Shown piece after piece: positions 32,059 through 42,470 of a stretch of DNA of 64,000 nt. Every line of letters starts with the position of its first letter. Position 1 is the first letter of the stretch. The position numbers were made by a program, and so were the translations under genes. Below the pieces are notes generated by a model. That model did not search any database. It saw only the letters and a program-made list of their open reading frames with translations, and was not told the DNA's origin. The DNA is from Paraspadella gotoi (Eukaryota; Chaetognatha), in the NCBI GenBank assembly GCA_051294375.1, contig CM119270.1, positions 412,309 to 476,308 of the forward strand, read 5' to 3'.

Positions 32059-32395
32059 ACATACGAATCAGCAGTGTTAATTCTAACTTAATTCAATTTT
32101 GGCAAAAATAAATATAAATAGACCAAGCTTTTCTTAGTTTCAGTCGAATTGATCTGGACTCCTGCGTGTGTCTCGCCGTCACCTTTTTATTCTCAGAATA
32201 AATCTCGCTCATCCGAGAAATCCATGAGTTTTTACTTCAATGTGGTGGCGAGAGATGAGAGAGAGAGAGAATTTCCGCATTGCTCATGTGAGTCGTATAT
32301 GCACTCACGGTTATGAGCGTTGGGACAGGCATAGGCGGCGAAAAAAAAAAGAATTTTAAATATTGTAATAGGCGACTAAAATATATCACGCAAGT

Positions 32396-32430
32396 TTCCT
32401 TGGAGGGCGTGGGTTCGAATCCCACCGCTG
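32396..32430 (+). pseudogene. 3' half of a tRNA-Leu-like sequence at a gap
   Basis: GGAGGGCGTGGGTTCGAATCC followed by CACCGCTG matches the variable arm, T-arm and acceptor end of eukaryotic tRNA-Leu. The next bases, which should be CCA-type acceptor sequence, fall in the gap at 32431. The 5' half cannot be found upstream, so it is either a fragment or a mis-joined read end. Confidence 0.55.
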
Positions 32431-32617
32431 NNNNNNNNNNNNNNNNNNNNNNNNNNNNNNNNNNNNNNNNNNNNNNNNNNNNNNNNNNNNNNNNNNNNNN
32501 NNNNNNNNNNNNNNNNNNNNNNNNNNNNNNNNNNNNNNNNNNNAGAGAGAGAAAATTGAAAGAAAAATAAAAAGTAGGGTAATTATCCATCGAGAAGCCA
32601 AGCAATAACTTTGATGA

Positions 32618-32621
32618 AGAA

Positions 32622-32662
<41 letters not shown>

Positions 32663-32676
32663 ACGACGAACGACGA
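32618..32676. repeat. (GAC)n with GACGAAC ends
   Basis: GACGACGACGACGACGAACG pattern, the same composite as at 30787-30816. Confidence 0.85.
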
Positions 32677-32933
32677 CTAAAATAAAAATGTAAAATCTCC
32701 TTTTTATTTTTGTTTTCGACTTAAATGACAATTAATATTTAAAAATTGTTTATTTGACAGTCTATATTAGTATATTTTCCTTTCTTTCGTTGTGAAAACA
32801 AAAAAAACTTTTCTTTTATCGACTTTCAACATGGTGACAATTTTATAAGCGCCTCTAAAAAAAACGCTGTCATTTGCAAACCAATGGTTTTATATAAATC
32901 CTTAAAAACTCAAAAAGACGGCTCACTTTTCGG

Positions 32934-33036
<103 letters not shown>

Positions 33037-33134
33037 TGTTTTGCTCTTCTTTTCTCTTTTCTCGGTCGTTTTTGTCACATTTGAGTCCAGAAGCCAAAAT
33101 CTTTTGAAGATGAAATCAATTTTCAACCTGAAGC

Positions 33135-33440
33135 TTTTTCTCTCTTTCTTTTTTCTTTATTTCTATTTTTTCATTTTTTCTTTCTTTTTACTTCCTTTTT
33201 TTTTCTCTTATTTTTTTTTTAACTTTTCTTTTTCCTTCCTTTTATCATTTTTTCCTTTTAATTTTCTTTCCATTTTCCTCTTTCTTATCTTTTTCTATCC
33301 AATTTACTTTACCTTTTTTTTTCATTCATCCAATCGTTTTTTTAATTTTTTTTCTCTAATTTTATTCATACTTTCTTTTATGCAAAAGTATTATATGTAT
33401 TTTTGTTTTTCAATGTTAGTCAAGTGTAAAAAGATAAAAC
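33135..33440. other. T-rich DNA, no gene seen
   Basis: TTTTTCTTTC-rich; open frames are Phe/Leu/Ser read-outs. Confidence 0.5.
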
Positions 33441-33554
33441 TTATTTGCATAAATTAATTATTTTTTTAATTGTCTCTTTTCTTTTATTCTCATTGTACTA
33501 CACTACGCAATACACATATAGCTTGAGTTATGTAATCTTGCCCTGTATTTTTTT

Positions 33555-33559
<5 letters not shown>

Positions 33560-33586
<27 letters not shown>

Positions 33587-33825
33587 NNNNNNNNNNNNNN
33601 NNNNNNNNNNNNNNNNNNNNNNNNNNNNNNNNNNNNNNNNNNNNNNNNNNNNNNNNNNNNNNNNNNNNNNNNNNNNNNNNNNNNNNNNNNNNNNNNNNNN
33701 NNNNNNNNNNNNNNNNNNNNNNNNNNNNNNNNNNNNNNNNNNNNNNNNNNNNNNNNNNNNNNNNNNNNNNNNNNNNNNNNNNNNNNNNNNNNNNNNNNNN
33801 NNNNNNNNNNNNAGAGAGAGAGAGG
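33560..33825. repeat. CT array, 226-N gap, GA array
   Basis: The repeat enters the gap (33587-33812) as CT and leaves as GA, so polarity flips inside the gap. Confidence 0.85.
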
Positions 33826-33840
33826 AGAAAATAAGAAGCA

Positions 33841-33917
33841 TAACAAGTTAACAGTTCATCGGTAGAGCGTCCGACTGCAGAACGAGATCTCCCCGGTTCC
33901 ATTTCTGGCGCCCTCTC
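33841..33917 (+). pseudogene. degenerate tRNA-Cys-like sequence
   Basis: TCATCGGTAGAGCG, CCGACTGCAGAACG and CCCCGGTTCCATTTCTGG line up with the D-arm, anticodon arm and T-arm of the tRNA-Cys 1.8 kb away. The acceptor stem and T-arm pairing are lost. A decayed tRNA-Cys copy or tRNA-derived element head is likely. Confidence 0.6.
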
Positions 33918-34049
33918 TTGATTCCTCCGAGCGTAAATATATAAATATAATGTGTTACAATAAAGGGCAGACTGACTACAACGCTTAAAATATAAATAAA
34001 ACAAGTTTGAGCAAACAATGTCGGATCTGCCCACGATCATAATCGGTAA

Positions 34050-34325
34050 TTAATAAATTGATTAATAATTAATTAATTAATAATTAATTCAAGTTAATTA
34101 ATTAATAATTAATTCAAGTTAATTAATTAATTAAATTAATTAATTATTAATTAATTAATTAAATTAATTAATTAATAATTAATTTTTTAAGTTAATTATT
34201 TAATTAATTAGGCAATTAATTAATTAATTAATTTGAACATAAATATTTGTTTTGATTGATTAATTTACTGATTAATTAATTATTGATTAATTAACTGATT
34301 AATTATTTGATTAATTAATACATCT
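34050..34325. repeat. TTAATTAA-rich cryptic repeat
   Basis: About 275 bp made almost entirely of TTAATTAATTA variants, rich in self-complementary TTAATTAA sites. Confidence 0.85.
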
Positions 34326-34385
34326 TGCATTTACATTTAAAATATAAAGAAAATGAAGCATAATCCATTAGTGTAACAGGTTCTT

Positions 34386-34682
34386 TGTTTTTTCCATTTA
34401 AACTCATTTCCACTCAAACGATTCCATCGAAACTTAATTTCCAGTTTAATCACACACTTTTCTACCCAAATATAAAATTTCAAGTCAATCGCCCTATCCA
34501 CTCATGAGTAATTGGTTTTCAAATAGTGAAATATATATTTTTGGTTTTTTCCATATAAACTCATTTCCACTCAGACGATTCCATCGAAACTTCATATCCA
34601 GCTCAATCACACACTTCCCTACCCAGTACCTACACACAAAATTTCATTCCAATCCATCCATCCAATCACGAGTAATTGGTGT
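34386..34682 (+). repeat. tandem duplication of a ~140-bp segment
   Basis: 34386-34515 and 34540-34682 share AAACTCATTTCCACTCA, CGATTCCATCGAAACTT, AATCACACACTT and a GAGTAATTGG end, at roughly 85% identity by eye. No coding content. Confidence 0.85.
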
Positions 34683-34689
34683 TTTTTTC

Positions 34690-34795
34690 TAAGGTGGGAC
34701 GGACGGACGGATAAACAGATGGACGGACAGACGGATGAACAGACGGACGAACGAACGGACAGACAGACAGACAGACGGACAGACGGACGGACATC
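34690..34795 (+). repeat. GGACGGACAGAC array
   Basis: 4-bp-based array (GGAC, AGAC, GGAT), the reverse-sense partner of GTCC/GTCT arrays elsewhere in the window. Confidence 0.85.
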
Positions 34796-34899
34796 GTTTT
34801 TTTACATAATTTATCATAATTCGATGTTCTGACATGATATAAGTGAATGCCCATCAAGATTGAGGGGGCGGACCGATAGACCGACAAAGTGAATTATAG

Positions 34900-34929
34900 A
34901 GTCGGGATCTGCTAAAAGCAGATCCGACT
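34900..34929. repeat. perfect-looking hairpin palindrome
   Basis: AGTCGGGATCTGCT, a three-base loop, then AGCAGATCCGACT: a 13-bp stem with one extra G. The arm sequence TCGGATCTGC also occurs at 34021-34030. Confidence 0.8.
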
Positions 34930-34930
34930 A

Positions 34931-35340
34931 AAAATACAATCAACAACAACATAACCCAGAAATAAAACAAAAAAGAGTCTAATACATAAAAACAAAAGAC
35001 GCTTATAAAATTAAAAACAAAGAGAGACGCTAACAAAGAAATGAGACACAATTAGATGCAAACAAGAAGTGTACCTACTGCCTAATCAAAGACATTGCTA
35101 AAACGTTCGAATTTTTAAGGTTATATAACTTATATATTAAAATAATTCATTCTAATTATCACTTCTCGTCTTTTTATTCATTAATACACTCTTTCATTCT
35201 TTTATTTGTTTATTTTACCCGATTTCTTTCTTATCTTCTTAATTTATTTCAATTTTTATTATCAAATAGGGAAGCGAGAGAGCCATCCGTTAAAAATCGG
35301 TTAGAATTGATTTACTGCAATATGCAAATGAGATTGATGT
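34931..35340. other. AT-rich, no gene seen
   Basis: A-rich then mixed sequence with no supported feature. Confidence 0.45.
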
Positions 35341-35352
35341 CTCTCTCTCTTT

Positions 35353-35384
<32 letters not shown>

Positions 35385-35522
35385 ATCGTGCGTAATTTAC
35401 GGCCTCCTCATGGAATGGGATCTCTGCTAATGATTCAGTCTCATCCCTTTCCATCTCGTCTTGGGTCTCACTTTTCCAAATCGTCTCTGTCTCTCGCTAA
35501 CCCCATTTGGATAGGGCATGCA

Positions 35523-35574
<52 letters not shown>
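35338..35574. repeat. two (CT)n arrays around 130 bp of unique DNA
   Basis: 35338-35386 and 35521-35574. The unique part between has no splice-bounded frame. Confidence 0.85.
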
Positions 35575-35575
<1 letters not shown>

Positions 35576-35789
35576 GTCAACTGCATTCAGTTGACTAACG
35601 TTTATATTTATAACTCGGGTTTTAATAATGATTCAAATTGTTTTGAATTTTTCAATGCTAACCTTAAAACTAATTTACATAATAGTTTTAAATTTTAAAA
35701 ATGCAGTATCATTGAAATAATACGTTTTTAGTAGCTCAAATATATACATTTACAAAGTGATAAGTAAAATAGATCACAATAACTCCTTA

Positions 35790-35880
35790 CATATATAATA
35801 TATATATATATATATATATTTATGTAGTCGGGCAGTGCCTAGAATCATGACAATGCCCGACTACATATATATAAATTGTA
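35790..35880. repeat. (AT)n with a 43-bp R1-derived foldback
   Basis: TGTAGTCGGGCAGTGCCTAG (35823-35842) and AATGCCCGACTACA (35852-35865) are the 3' end of R1 in both orientations with the middle missing. They sit inside a TATATA repeat. Confidence 0.8.
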
Positions 35881-36146
35881 TTAAATGATCATTCTTCTCA
35901 GTTTTATGTGATTTTATTTTATGCTTTTAAATTTTTTCTTAGCTCAATTAATTATATAATAATATGATTATTTAATACAATTTATATTTTGATTTAGGAT
36001 AAATAACAAATCATCAAGTTTAAATTTCTCTCCTTCTTTTTTTCAGATTCAATTCTTCTCTTCAAATCCAATTTTGTCCCCGCGAATCGGTTGTCCGAGA
36101 AAATCCCCATAAACAACGCCCCATTGCCGCTTATCTCTTACCTCAG

Positions 36147-36149
<3 letters not shown>

Positions 36150-36183
<34 letters not shown>

Positions 36184-36336
36184 NNNNNNNNNNNNNNNNN
36201 NNNNNNNNNNNNNNNNNNNNNNNNNNNNNNNNNNNNNNNNNNNNNNNNNNNNNNNNNNNNNNNNNNNNNNNNNNNNNNNNNNNNNNNNNNNNNNNNNNNN
36301 NNNNNNNNNNNNNNNNNNNNNNNNNNNNNNNNNNNN
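36150..36336. repeat. (GA)n array running into a 153-N gap
   Basis: GA from 36150, gap at 36184-36336. Confidence 0.85.
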
Positions 36337-36411
36337 CGCGATGACCAAGTTCGGTTTTCACGAGATCTCGACCTTCGTTAAAATCTCGCTGTTTGAGATT
36401 CTCGTTGTAGA

Positions 36412-37605
36412 GAGAAAAGAGAAAAGCGAAGGAGAAAAATGAGAAGAGAGAGCGAGGAAAGGAGAAAGGAAAGAAAGGAAAGGAGGAAAGGAGAAAGGAA
36501 AGAANNNNNNNNNNNNNNNNNNNNNNNNNNNNNNNNNNNNNNNNNNNNNNNNNNNNNNNNNNNNNNNNNNNNNNNNNNNNNNNNNNNNNNNNNNNNNNNN
36601 NNNNNNNNNNNNNNNNNNNNNNNNNNNNNNNNNNNNNNNNNNNNNNNNNNNNNNNNNNNNNNNNNNNNNNNNNNNNNNNNNNNNNNNNNNNNNNNNGAAG
36701 AAGGAAAGAAGGGAAAGGAGGAAAGGAGAAAGAAAAAAAGGGAAGATAGGAAAAAGAGAATGGAAAGGGAGGAAGGAAAGAAAAGAATGGAGGAAAGGGA
36801 GAAAGGAAAGGGAGGAAAAGAAGGGAAGAAGGAAAGGAGGGAGGTAGGAAGGGAAAAATGAAAGGAAGGGAAAGGAGAAATGAAANNNNNNNNNNNNNNN
36901 NNNNNNNNNNNNNNNNNNNNNNNNNNNNNNNNNNNNNNNNNNNNNNNNNNNNNNNNNNNNNNNNNNNNNNNNNNNNNNNNNNNNNNNNNNNNNNNNNNNN
37001 NNNNNNNNNNNNNNNNNNNNNNNNNNNNNNNNNNNNNNNNNNNNNNNNNNNNNNNNNNNNNNNNNNNNNNNNNNNNNNNNNNNNNNNNNNNNNNNNNNNN
37101 NNNNNNNNNNNNNNNNNNNNNNNNNNNNNNNNNNNNNNNNNNNNNNNNNNNNNNNNNNNNNNNNNNNNNNNNNNNNNNNNNNNNNNNNNNNNNNNNNNNN
37201 NNNNNNNNNNNNNNNNNNNNNNNNNNNNNNNNNNNNNNNNNNNNNNNNNNNNNNNNNNNNNNNNNNNNNNNNNNNNNNNNNNNNNNNNNNNNNNNNNNNN
37301 NNNNNNNNNNNNNNNNNNNNNNNNNNNNNNNNNNNNNNNNNNNNNNNNNNNNNNNNNNNNNNNNNNNNNNNNNNNNNNNNNNNNNNNNNNNNNNNNNNNN
37401 NNNNNNNNNNNNNNNNNNNNNNNNNNNNNNNNNNNNNNNNNNNNNNNNNNNNNNNNNNNNNNNNNNNNNNNNNNNNNNNNNNNNNNNNNNNNNNNNNNNN
37501 NNNNNNNNNNNNNNNNNNNNNNNNNNNNNNNNNNNNNNNNNNNNNNNNNNNNNNNNNNNNNNNNNNNNNNNNNNNNNNNNNNNNNNNNNNNNNNNNNNNN
37601 NNNNN
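36412..37605. repeat. GGAAA-rich purine tract with two large gaps
   Basis: AGGAAAGGAGAAAGG units with gaps at 36505-36696 and 36886-37605. The latter, 720 N, is the largest in the window. Frames of over 400 codons spanning it are meaningless. Confidence 0.9.
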
Positions 37606-39062
37606 TCCATTCATTTAATAAATATCTTGCCCCTGACTTTGGACAAGCTTTGGCGGTTTAAGGCAAGGCAAGGCAAGCTCTGTCTTTTTTATTCACTATT
37701 TTCTTTGCCCATGGGGATGAAACGTGAAGCAGTGGCGAGGCTCAAAATCTTGTACACTATCAATGAAGTACTAATATTTTGCAGAATGTTTCAATTGTAT
37801 AAAGGAAATTATACATTCATCCAAATAAACGAGCCTTCTTTCCCATGAATTTCGACGGGCGGGTTCTCAATTACTGCAAAGTTTAAAAAACTAAGTATGC
37901 ATACGAACGTTCTCATTGTTATTAAAATCCGAGTCCGTACATGTTCGTACATTTAGGTCCGTCCGTCCATCCGTCCTTCCGTCCGGACTTCATTGTTTCA
38001 GATTTCCAGATTTTTTTTATCCNNNNNNNNNNNNNNNNNNNNNNNNNNNNNNNNNNNNNNNNNNNNNNNNNNNNNNNNNNNNNNNNNNNNNNNNNNNNNN
38101 NNNNNNNNNNNNNNNNNNNNNNNNNNNNNNNNNNNNNNNNNNNNNNNNNNNNNNNNNNNNNNNNNNNNNNNNNNNNNNNNNNNNNNNNNNNNNNNNNNNN
38201 NNNNNNNNNNNNNNNNNNNNNNNNNNNNNNNNNNNNNNNNNNNNNNNNNNNNNNNCAAAGCTTTGTTTTCTTTGTCGCCATTGAGTCGCGTCTCCACTCA
38301 AAATTGGTCAGTTTTCGTTTTTCACAAATAGAAACGTGATTTATCCTTAAGACCTTACCAGTCCTTACCTCAAGAATTTGGTGAGATCTACTGAAAGAAC
38401 TTAATGTATCTCAATGTTGACATGTCATTCACTGTCATTAACTTGTACTGAACGGTTGACAACATGTCATTATTTTGTAAGGATGACGGAGGCCTTAAAC
38501 AGTCAAAGCCCGTCTAAAGTCGATGCTTGATAGCTTATTTATTCAATGATGCCATTGTGTATCAATGATGCCATATTTTTTGTCCTAATTTCATGAAAGA
38601 AAAACATTGAAAATGTAGCAGCTCATTGGAATGAAGACGACGAACAAAACAACAATAACAACAAATATTTAAAATTTATCAAATTTATACTTCAATCTAT
38701 TGTATCTATTTATTATGAAAGAATCTTTCAATCATTCAATCAACTAATCAATCAATCAATCATTTCGTCATCTACAATTTTTCGTTGCCAATTTTGTAAA
38801 TATTTGTTAAGCTTTATCGATTAGCTTCGTAAGGCTTAATTATCGTTCGCAGACACATCAGTGTTTCAACTTTTATTTTTTGTCGTTATCAAAATTGGGT
38901 TATCATTGGCTACGACGACGACGACGACAACGACGACGACAATAACGACGACGACGACGAGGACAACGACGACAAGGACGATGAAACCAGTTAGACGCTT
39001 TGCGGCTTCTTTGACAAAAATATCGATCGAAATCTCATATTGGATTCGCCTTTTGACTCTCT
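37606..39062 (+). repeat. composite repeat, copy 1
   Basis: First of the tandem-like copies. It has block A (37606-37890), a GTCC block, a gap (38023-38255), block C (38256-38830, including an empty GTTGCCAATTTT site at 38784-38795) and block D (38831-39062) ending at a 25-N gap. Block A opens with R2 in reverse and block C contains R2 forward. This copy is the cleanest in sequence and lacks the hammerhead-like insertion. Confidence 0.85.
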
Positions 39063-39087
39063 NNNNNNNNNNNNNNNNNNNNNNNNN

Positions 39088-39529
39088 GAGAGAAGAAGAA
39101 AATGAGAGGAAAGATGACATATCGAGAAGGAGAAGAACGATGAGGGAAAAATTGATCAAAGATTTAAGAAAGAACCGGGAAAAGGAAAGAGGAGAGAGAG
39201 AGAGGAGAGGAGAAGAGGAGAGACGAAGAGAGATGAGAGAGAGAGGAGACTGGGACGACCCTAAAGGTCGAATAAGTTCTCATTTGACTTGATAGATAAA
39301 TTTCTTTCTCCTCCTTCAAAAACTCTTTTCCTCTCCCCCCCCCTCTCACCTCTTCCCCCTTACCCCCCCACCCCAAATGACATCGTGACCTTTCAACGTT
39401 TTTTTGACCCGAAGGTAATCTGACCCCCAGGATTTTAGACCAAGAGGGCAGAAAAAAGAAATTATCAACGATTTTCCGTCTACTAGCGAATAACATTCTA
39501 CAAAATTCTATTCTGCTATATAAAATTAT
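39088..39529. other. GA-rich then unique DNA between copies 1 and 2
   Basis: GA-rich to 39245, then C-rich and mixed sequence unique to this place. Polarity flips from CT to GA across the 25-N gap before it. Confidence 0.55.
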
Positions 39530-40672
39530 CCATTTCATTTAATAAATAAGCTTATCTTGCCCCTGACTTGGACAAAGCTTTGGCGGTTTTTAAGCAGTCG
39601 GCAAGCAAGCGTCTGTCTTTTTAATCACTATTATCTATGCCCATGGGAATGAACTTGAAGAAGGCAGTGGCGAGGCTTCAAAAAATCTATGTACAAACTT
39701 CAAATGAAGTACTATATTTTACAGGAAGTTTCAATTGTATAAAGGAATTTTATACATTCATTCCAGTAATTAAACGAGCCATTTCTTGCCCATGAATTTC
39801 GAGGCGCGCGTTCTCAATTACTGCAAAGTTTTTTAAAATTAGTATGCATACCGAACGTTTCTTATTGTTATTAAAATTCCGAGTCCGTACTGTTTTCGTA
39901 CATTTAGGTCCGTTCCGTCCATCAGTCCTTCCGTCCGGACTTTCTTGTTTTTCAGATTCCAGAGATTTTTTTGACACCGAAGATTTTGTAAAGGTTAGAA
40001 GGCGGAGAGAGAGGGGAAGAGAAAGAGAGAGAGGAGATAGAGGGAGAGGGAGAAGAGAGAGGAGAGGCAAGAGGGGAGAGGAGAGCGAGAAGAGAGTGAG
40101 AGAGAGAGGGGAGGAGAGAGAGACGAGAGAAAACAAACTCCTTCTGGTGCAGGGTGTAACTTGACCCAAATTTGTTTTCCCTTTGTCGCCATTGAGTTCG
40201 CGTCTCCACTCAAAATTGGTCAGTTATTCGTTTTACACAAATAGAATAACGTAATTTATCCTTAAGACTTACCAGTCTTACTCAAGAATTTGGTTGAATC
40301 CTAACTGAAAGAACTTAATGTATCTCAATGTTGACATGTCATTCTCACTTTCATTAACTTGTACTGAACTGTTTGACAACCTGTCATTATTTTGTAAGGA
40401 TGACGGAGGCCTTAAACAGTCAAAGGCTGTTTAAAGTCGATGCTAGATAGCTTATTATTCAATCTGATGCCATATTTTTTGTCCTAATTTCAATGAAAAG
40501 AAAACATTGAACAATGTAGCAGCGCTTGGATGAAGACGACGAACAAAACACATACAACAAAAATATTTAACAATTATCAAATTTATACTTCAATCTTATT
40601 GGATACTTATTTATTTATAAGACTATCATCATTCAATCAAAATCAATCGATTTCGTCAATCTACAATTTTAC

Positions 40673-40684
40673 GTTGCCAATTTT
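40673..40684 (+). repeat. left 12-bp target-site duplication
   Basis: GTTGCCAATTTT, present once in copy 1 (38784-38795) and twice here (second at 41196-41207) around the inserted element. Confidence 0.8.
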
Positions 40685-41195
40685 AATTGAAACTAAAGAC
40701 AAAGTTCTTGATAAGCAGATTTTATTCTACTTATAATTTACCATTGTTATGTAACATTCTTCTAATAGTAACTTTTCTACATAGTGTTAACCTTCTGCCT
40801 TCTCTGTCTCTCTCTCCCTCATCACAAATTTATCTTTTCCCTCACATTCTCTCTCTCTCTCTCTCTCTCTCTACTAACTTAAACCCTTCTAATCACCACC
40901 TTGTCCTGGTCTCATATCTTTGTTGGCCATTTCTTCTTTCTCTATTCTCTTTCTCTCTCTCTCTTCTCTGTCTCTGCTCTCTTCTCTCTCTTACTCTCTT
41001 CTCTCTCTCTCTCTCTCCTCTTCAAAGTTTAATTTTGGAAAACATGAAAATTGTAATTGTCAAAGCACTGATGAAGGCTTGAATGAAAGCGAACTTGTCT
41101 GTAACATAAAATAAAATCGTTTTGCTGTATTCAAGACTTTGTTCTTTAGTTTTCAATTATTCTAAAACACACAACGAAAGAAAGTTTAATCACAA
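40685..41195 (+). mobile_element. hammerhead-like short element, 511 bp, with 12-bp TSD
   Basis: Absent from the matching site in copy 1 and flanked by a 12-bp direct repeat, so it is an insertion. It starts AATTGAAACTAAAGACAAAG, and near its end is the inverted counterpart CTTTGTTCTTTAGTTTTCAATT, imperfect terminal inverted repeats of about 45 bp, followed by a 38-nt tail. The interior is CT-rich. A hammerhead-like core lies 90-130 bp from the right end, followed by AAAATAAAATCGTTTT. No protein is encoded, so it must be moved by another element. Variable-length TSDs and hammerhead motifs are known in Penelope-like elements and in animal retrozyme repeats; assignment to either is inference. 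Confidence 0.75.
41061..41107 (+). ncRNA. hammerhead-ribozyme-like motif
   Basis: CTGATGA (41068-41074), a hairpin GCTT-loop-AAGC, then GAAC (consensus GAAA), TT, GTC (41097-41099) and TGT able to pair with GCA before the core. One A of GAAA appears missing, which may be a read error as this region has many. Extra bases sit between A9 and stem II. Confidence 0.45.
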
Positions 41196-41366
41196 GTTGC
41201 CAATTTTTGTAAATATTTGTTTAAGCTTATATTAGTCTTCGTATGCTTAGTTATTCGTTCGCAGACACATCAGTGTTTCAACTTTTATTTTGTCGTTATT
41301 CAAATTGTCGAGTTATCGTGGCTACGAAGACGACGACGACAACGACGACGACCAATACGACGTATC

Positions 41367-41440
41367 AGTTAGACGCTTTGCGGCTTCTTTGACAAAATAT
41401 CGATCGAAAATCTCTATATGGATTCGCTTTTGGACTCTTC
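41367..41440 (+). other. conserved block D, possible short exon
   Basis: The sequence TTAGACGCTTTGCGGCTTC and onward is kept in all three copies (38988, 41367, 44068). It reads RRFAASLTKISIEISYWIR in copy 1. Copies 2 and 3 have frame-changing indels. Conservation may simply reflect recent duplication; coding is unproven. Confidence 0.25.
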
Positions 41441-41728
41441 ATCTCTCTTCTTCGTGTCTCTGTCTCTCTCTCTCTCTCTTCTCTTCTCTCTCTCTCTCTT
41501 TCTCTCTCTCTTCTCTCGCTCTCTCTCTCTCTCTGATCTTCTCGGGATTCTTAAATCTGAGGGCGAATTCAACGGGAGACGATCGATGGAACTAATAAAG
41601 GCTTAGCCCATTGATTGGCAGAATGACGTTTGCTGTCGCTTGAGGAAAAATTAATCGGTTTTGCTGGTAATGAGAGAGGAGAGAAGAGAGAGAGATGGAG
41701 AGAGGGGAGAGAGGGGATAGAAGAGATG

Positions 41729-41765
<37 letters not shown>
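41440..41765. repeat. CT then GA microsatellites in copy 2
   Basis: CT at 41450-41540 and GA at 41670-41765. The same order is seen in copy 3 at 44185-44287 and 44455-44540. Confidence 0.85.
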
Positions 41766-41768
<3 letters not shown>

Positions 41769-42049
41769 AAATAGTAATCCTCCCTCCAATAGGCGTCATC
41801 GATTTTCGCCTCCCACTCAATGTAAGAATTAAATCAATGTGTTAATGATTCCCTAATAATTTCTTAATATAAATCTTTTCTTTTTTTTCTTTAGGGAAAG
41901 AGGCAAGAGACCTAAAGGATAGTTACATCCATCTATCTTTCTATCTTTTAATACGTCTTTCTTGCGATCCTATTGGGCAATCTATTATCATCTTTATAAT
42001 CAATTGGCTGGCAATTGGGCAAACCTTTTTTTTACCTCAATGATCACTC

Positions 42050-42470
42050 AACAGAATGATATTTTTAATTGATCAATCACATATNNNNNNNNNNNNNNNN
42101 NNNNNNNNNNNNNNNNNNNNNNNNNNNNNNNNNNNNNNNNNNNNNNNNNNNNNNNNNNNNNNNNNNNNNNNNNNNNNNNNNNNNNNNNNNNNNNNNNNNN
42201 NNNNNNNNNNNNNNNNNNNNNNNNNNNNNNNNNNNNNNNNNNNNNCCAATCAAGAATGATATTTTTAATTGACAAATTAGAATTTATTTTTTTTCAAAAC
42301 AAATGATATTTTTAATTGACCAATCACAGATCTATGTTCTTTTTATTGACCAATCAGGAATGATATTTTGGATAGACCAATCAGGAATGATATATTTTTT
42401 GACCAATCACAGATGTTATTTTTGATTGGTCAATTAAGGATGCTTTTGGACTGACCAATCCTGGATCACC
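42050..42470 (+). repeat. GACCAATCA (CCAAT-box-like) ~35-bp array
   Basis: TTGACCAATCAGGAATGATA-type units recur about ten times with a gap at 42085-42245. The matching block in copy 3 is 44870-45460. A third, unrelated place with the same motif is 51330-51560. The CCAAT core is bound by NF-Y in animals, but regulatory use here is unproven. Confidence 0.7.

Noticed and set aside
36358-37661. open frames of 267-418 codons
   Set aside because: Mostly N; the readable part is GGAAA repeat.
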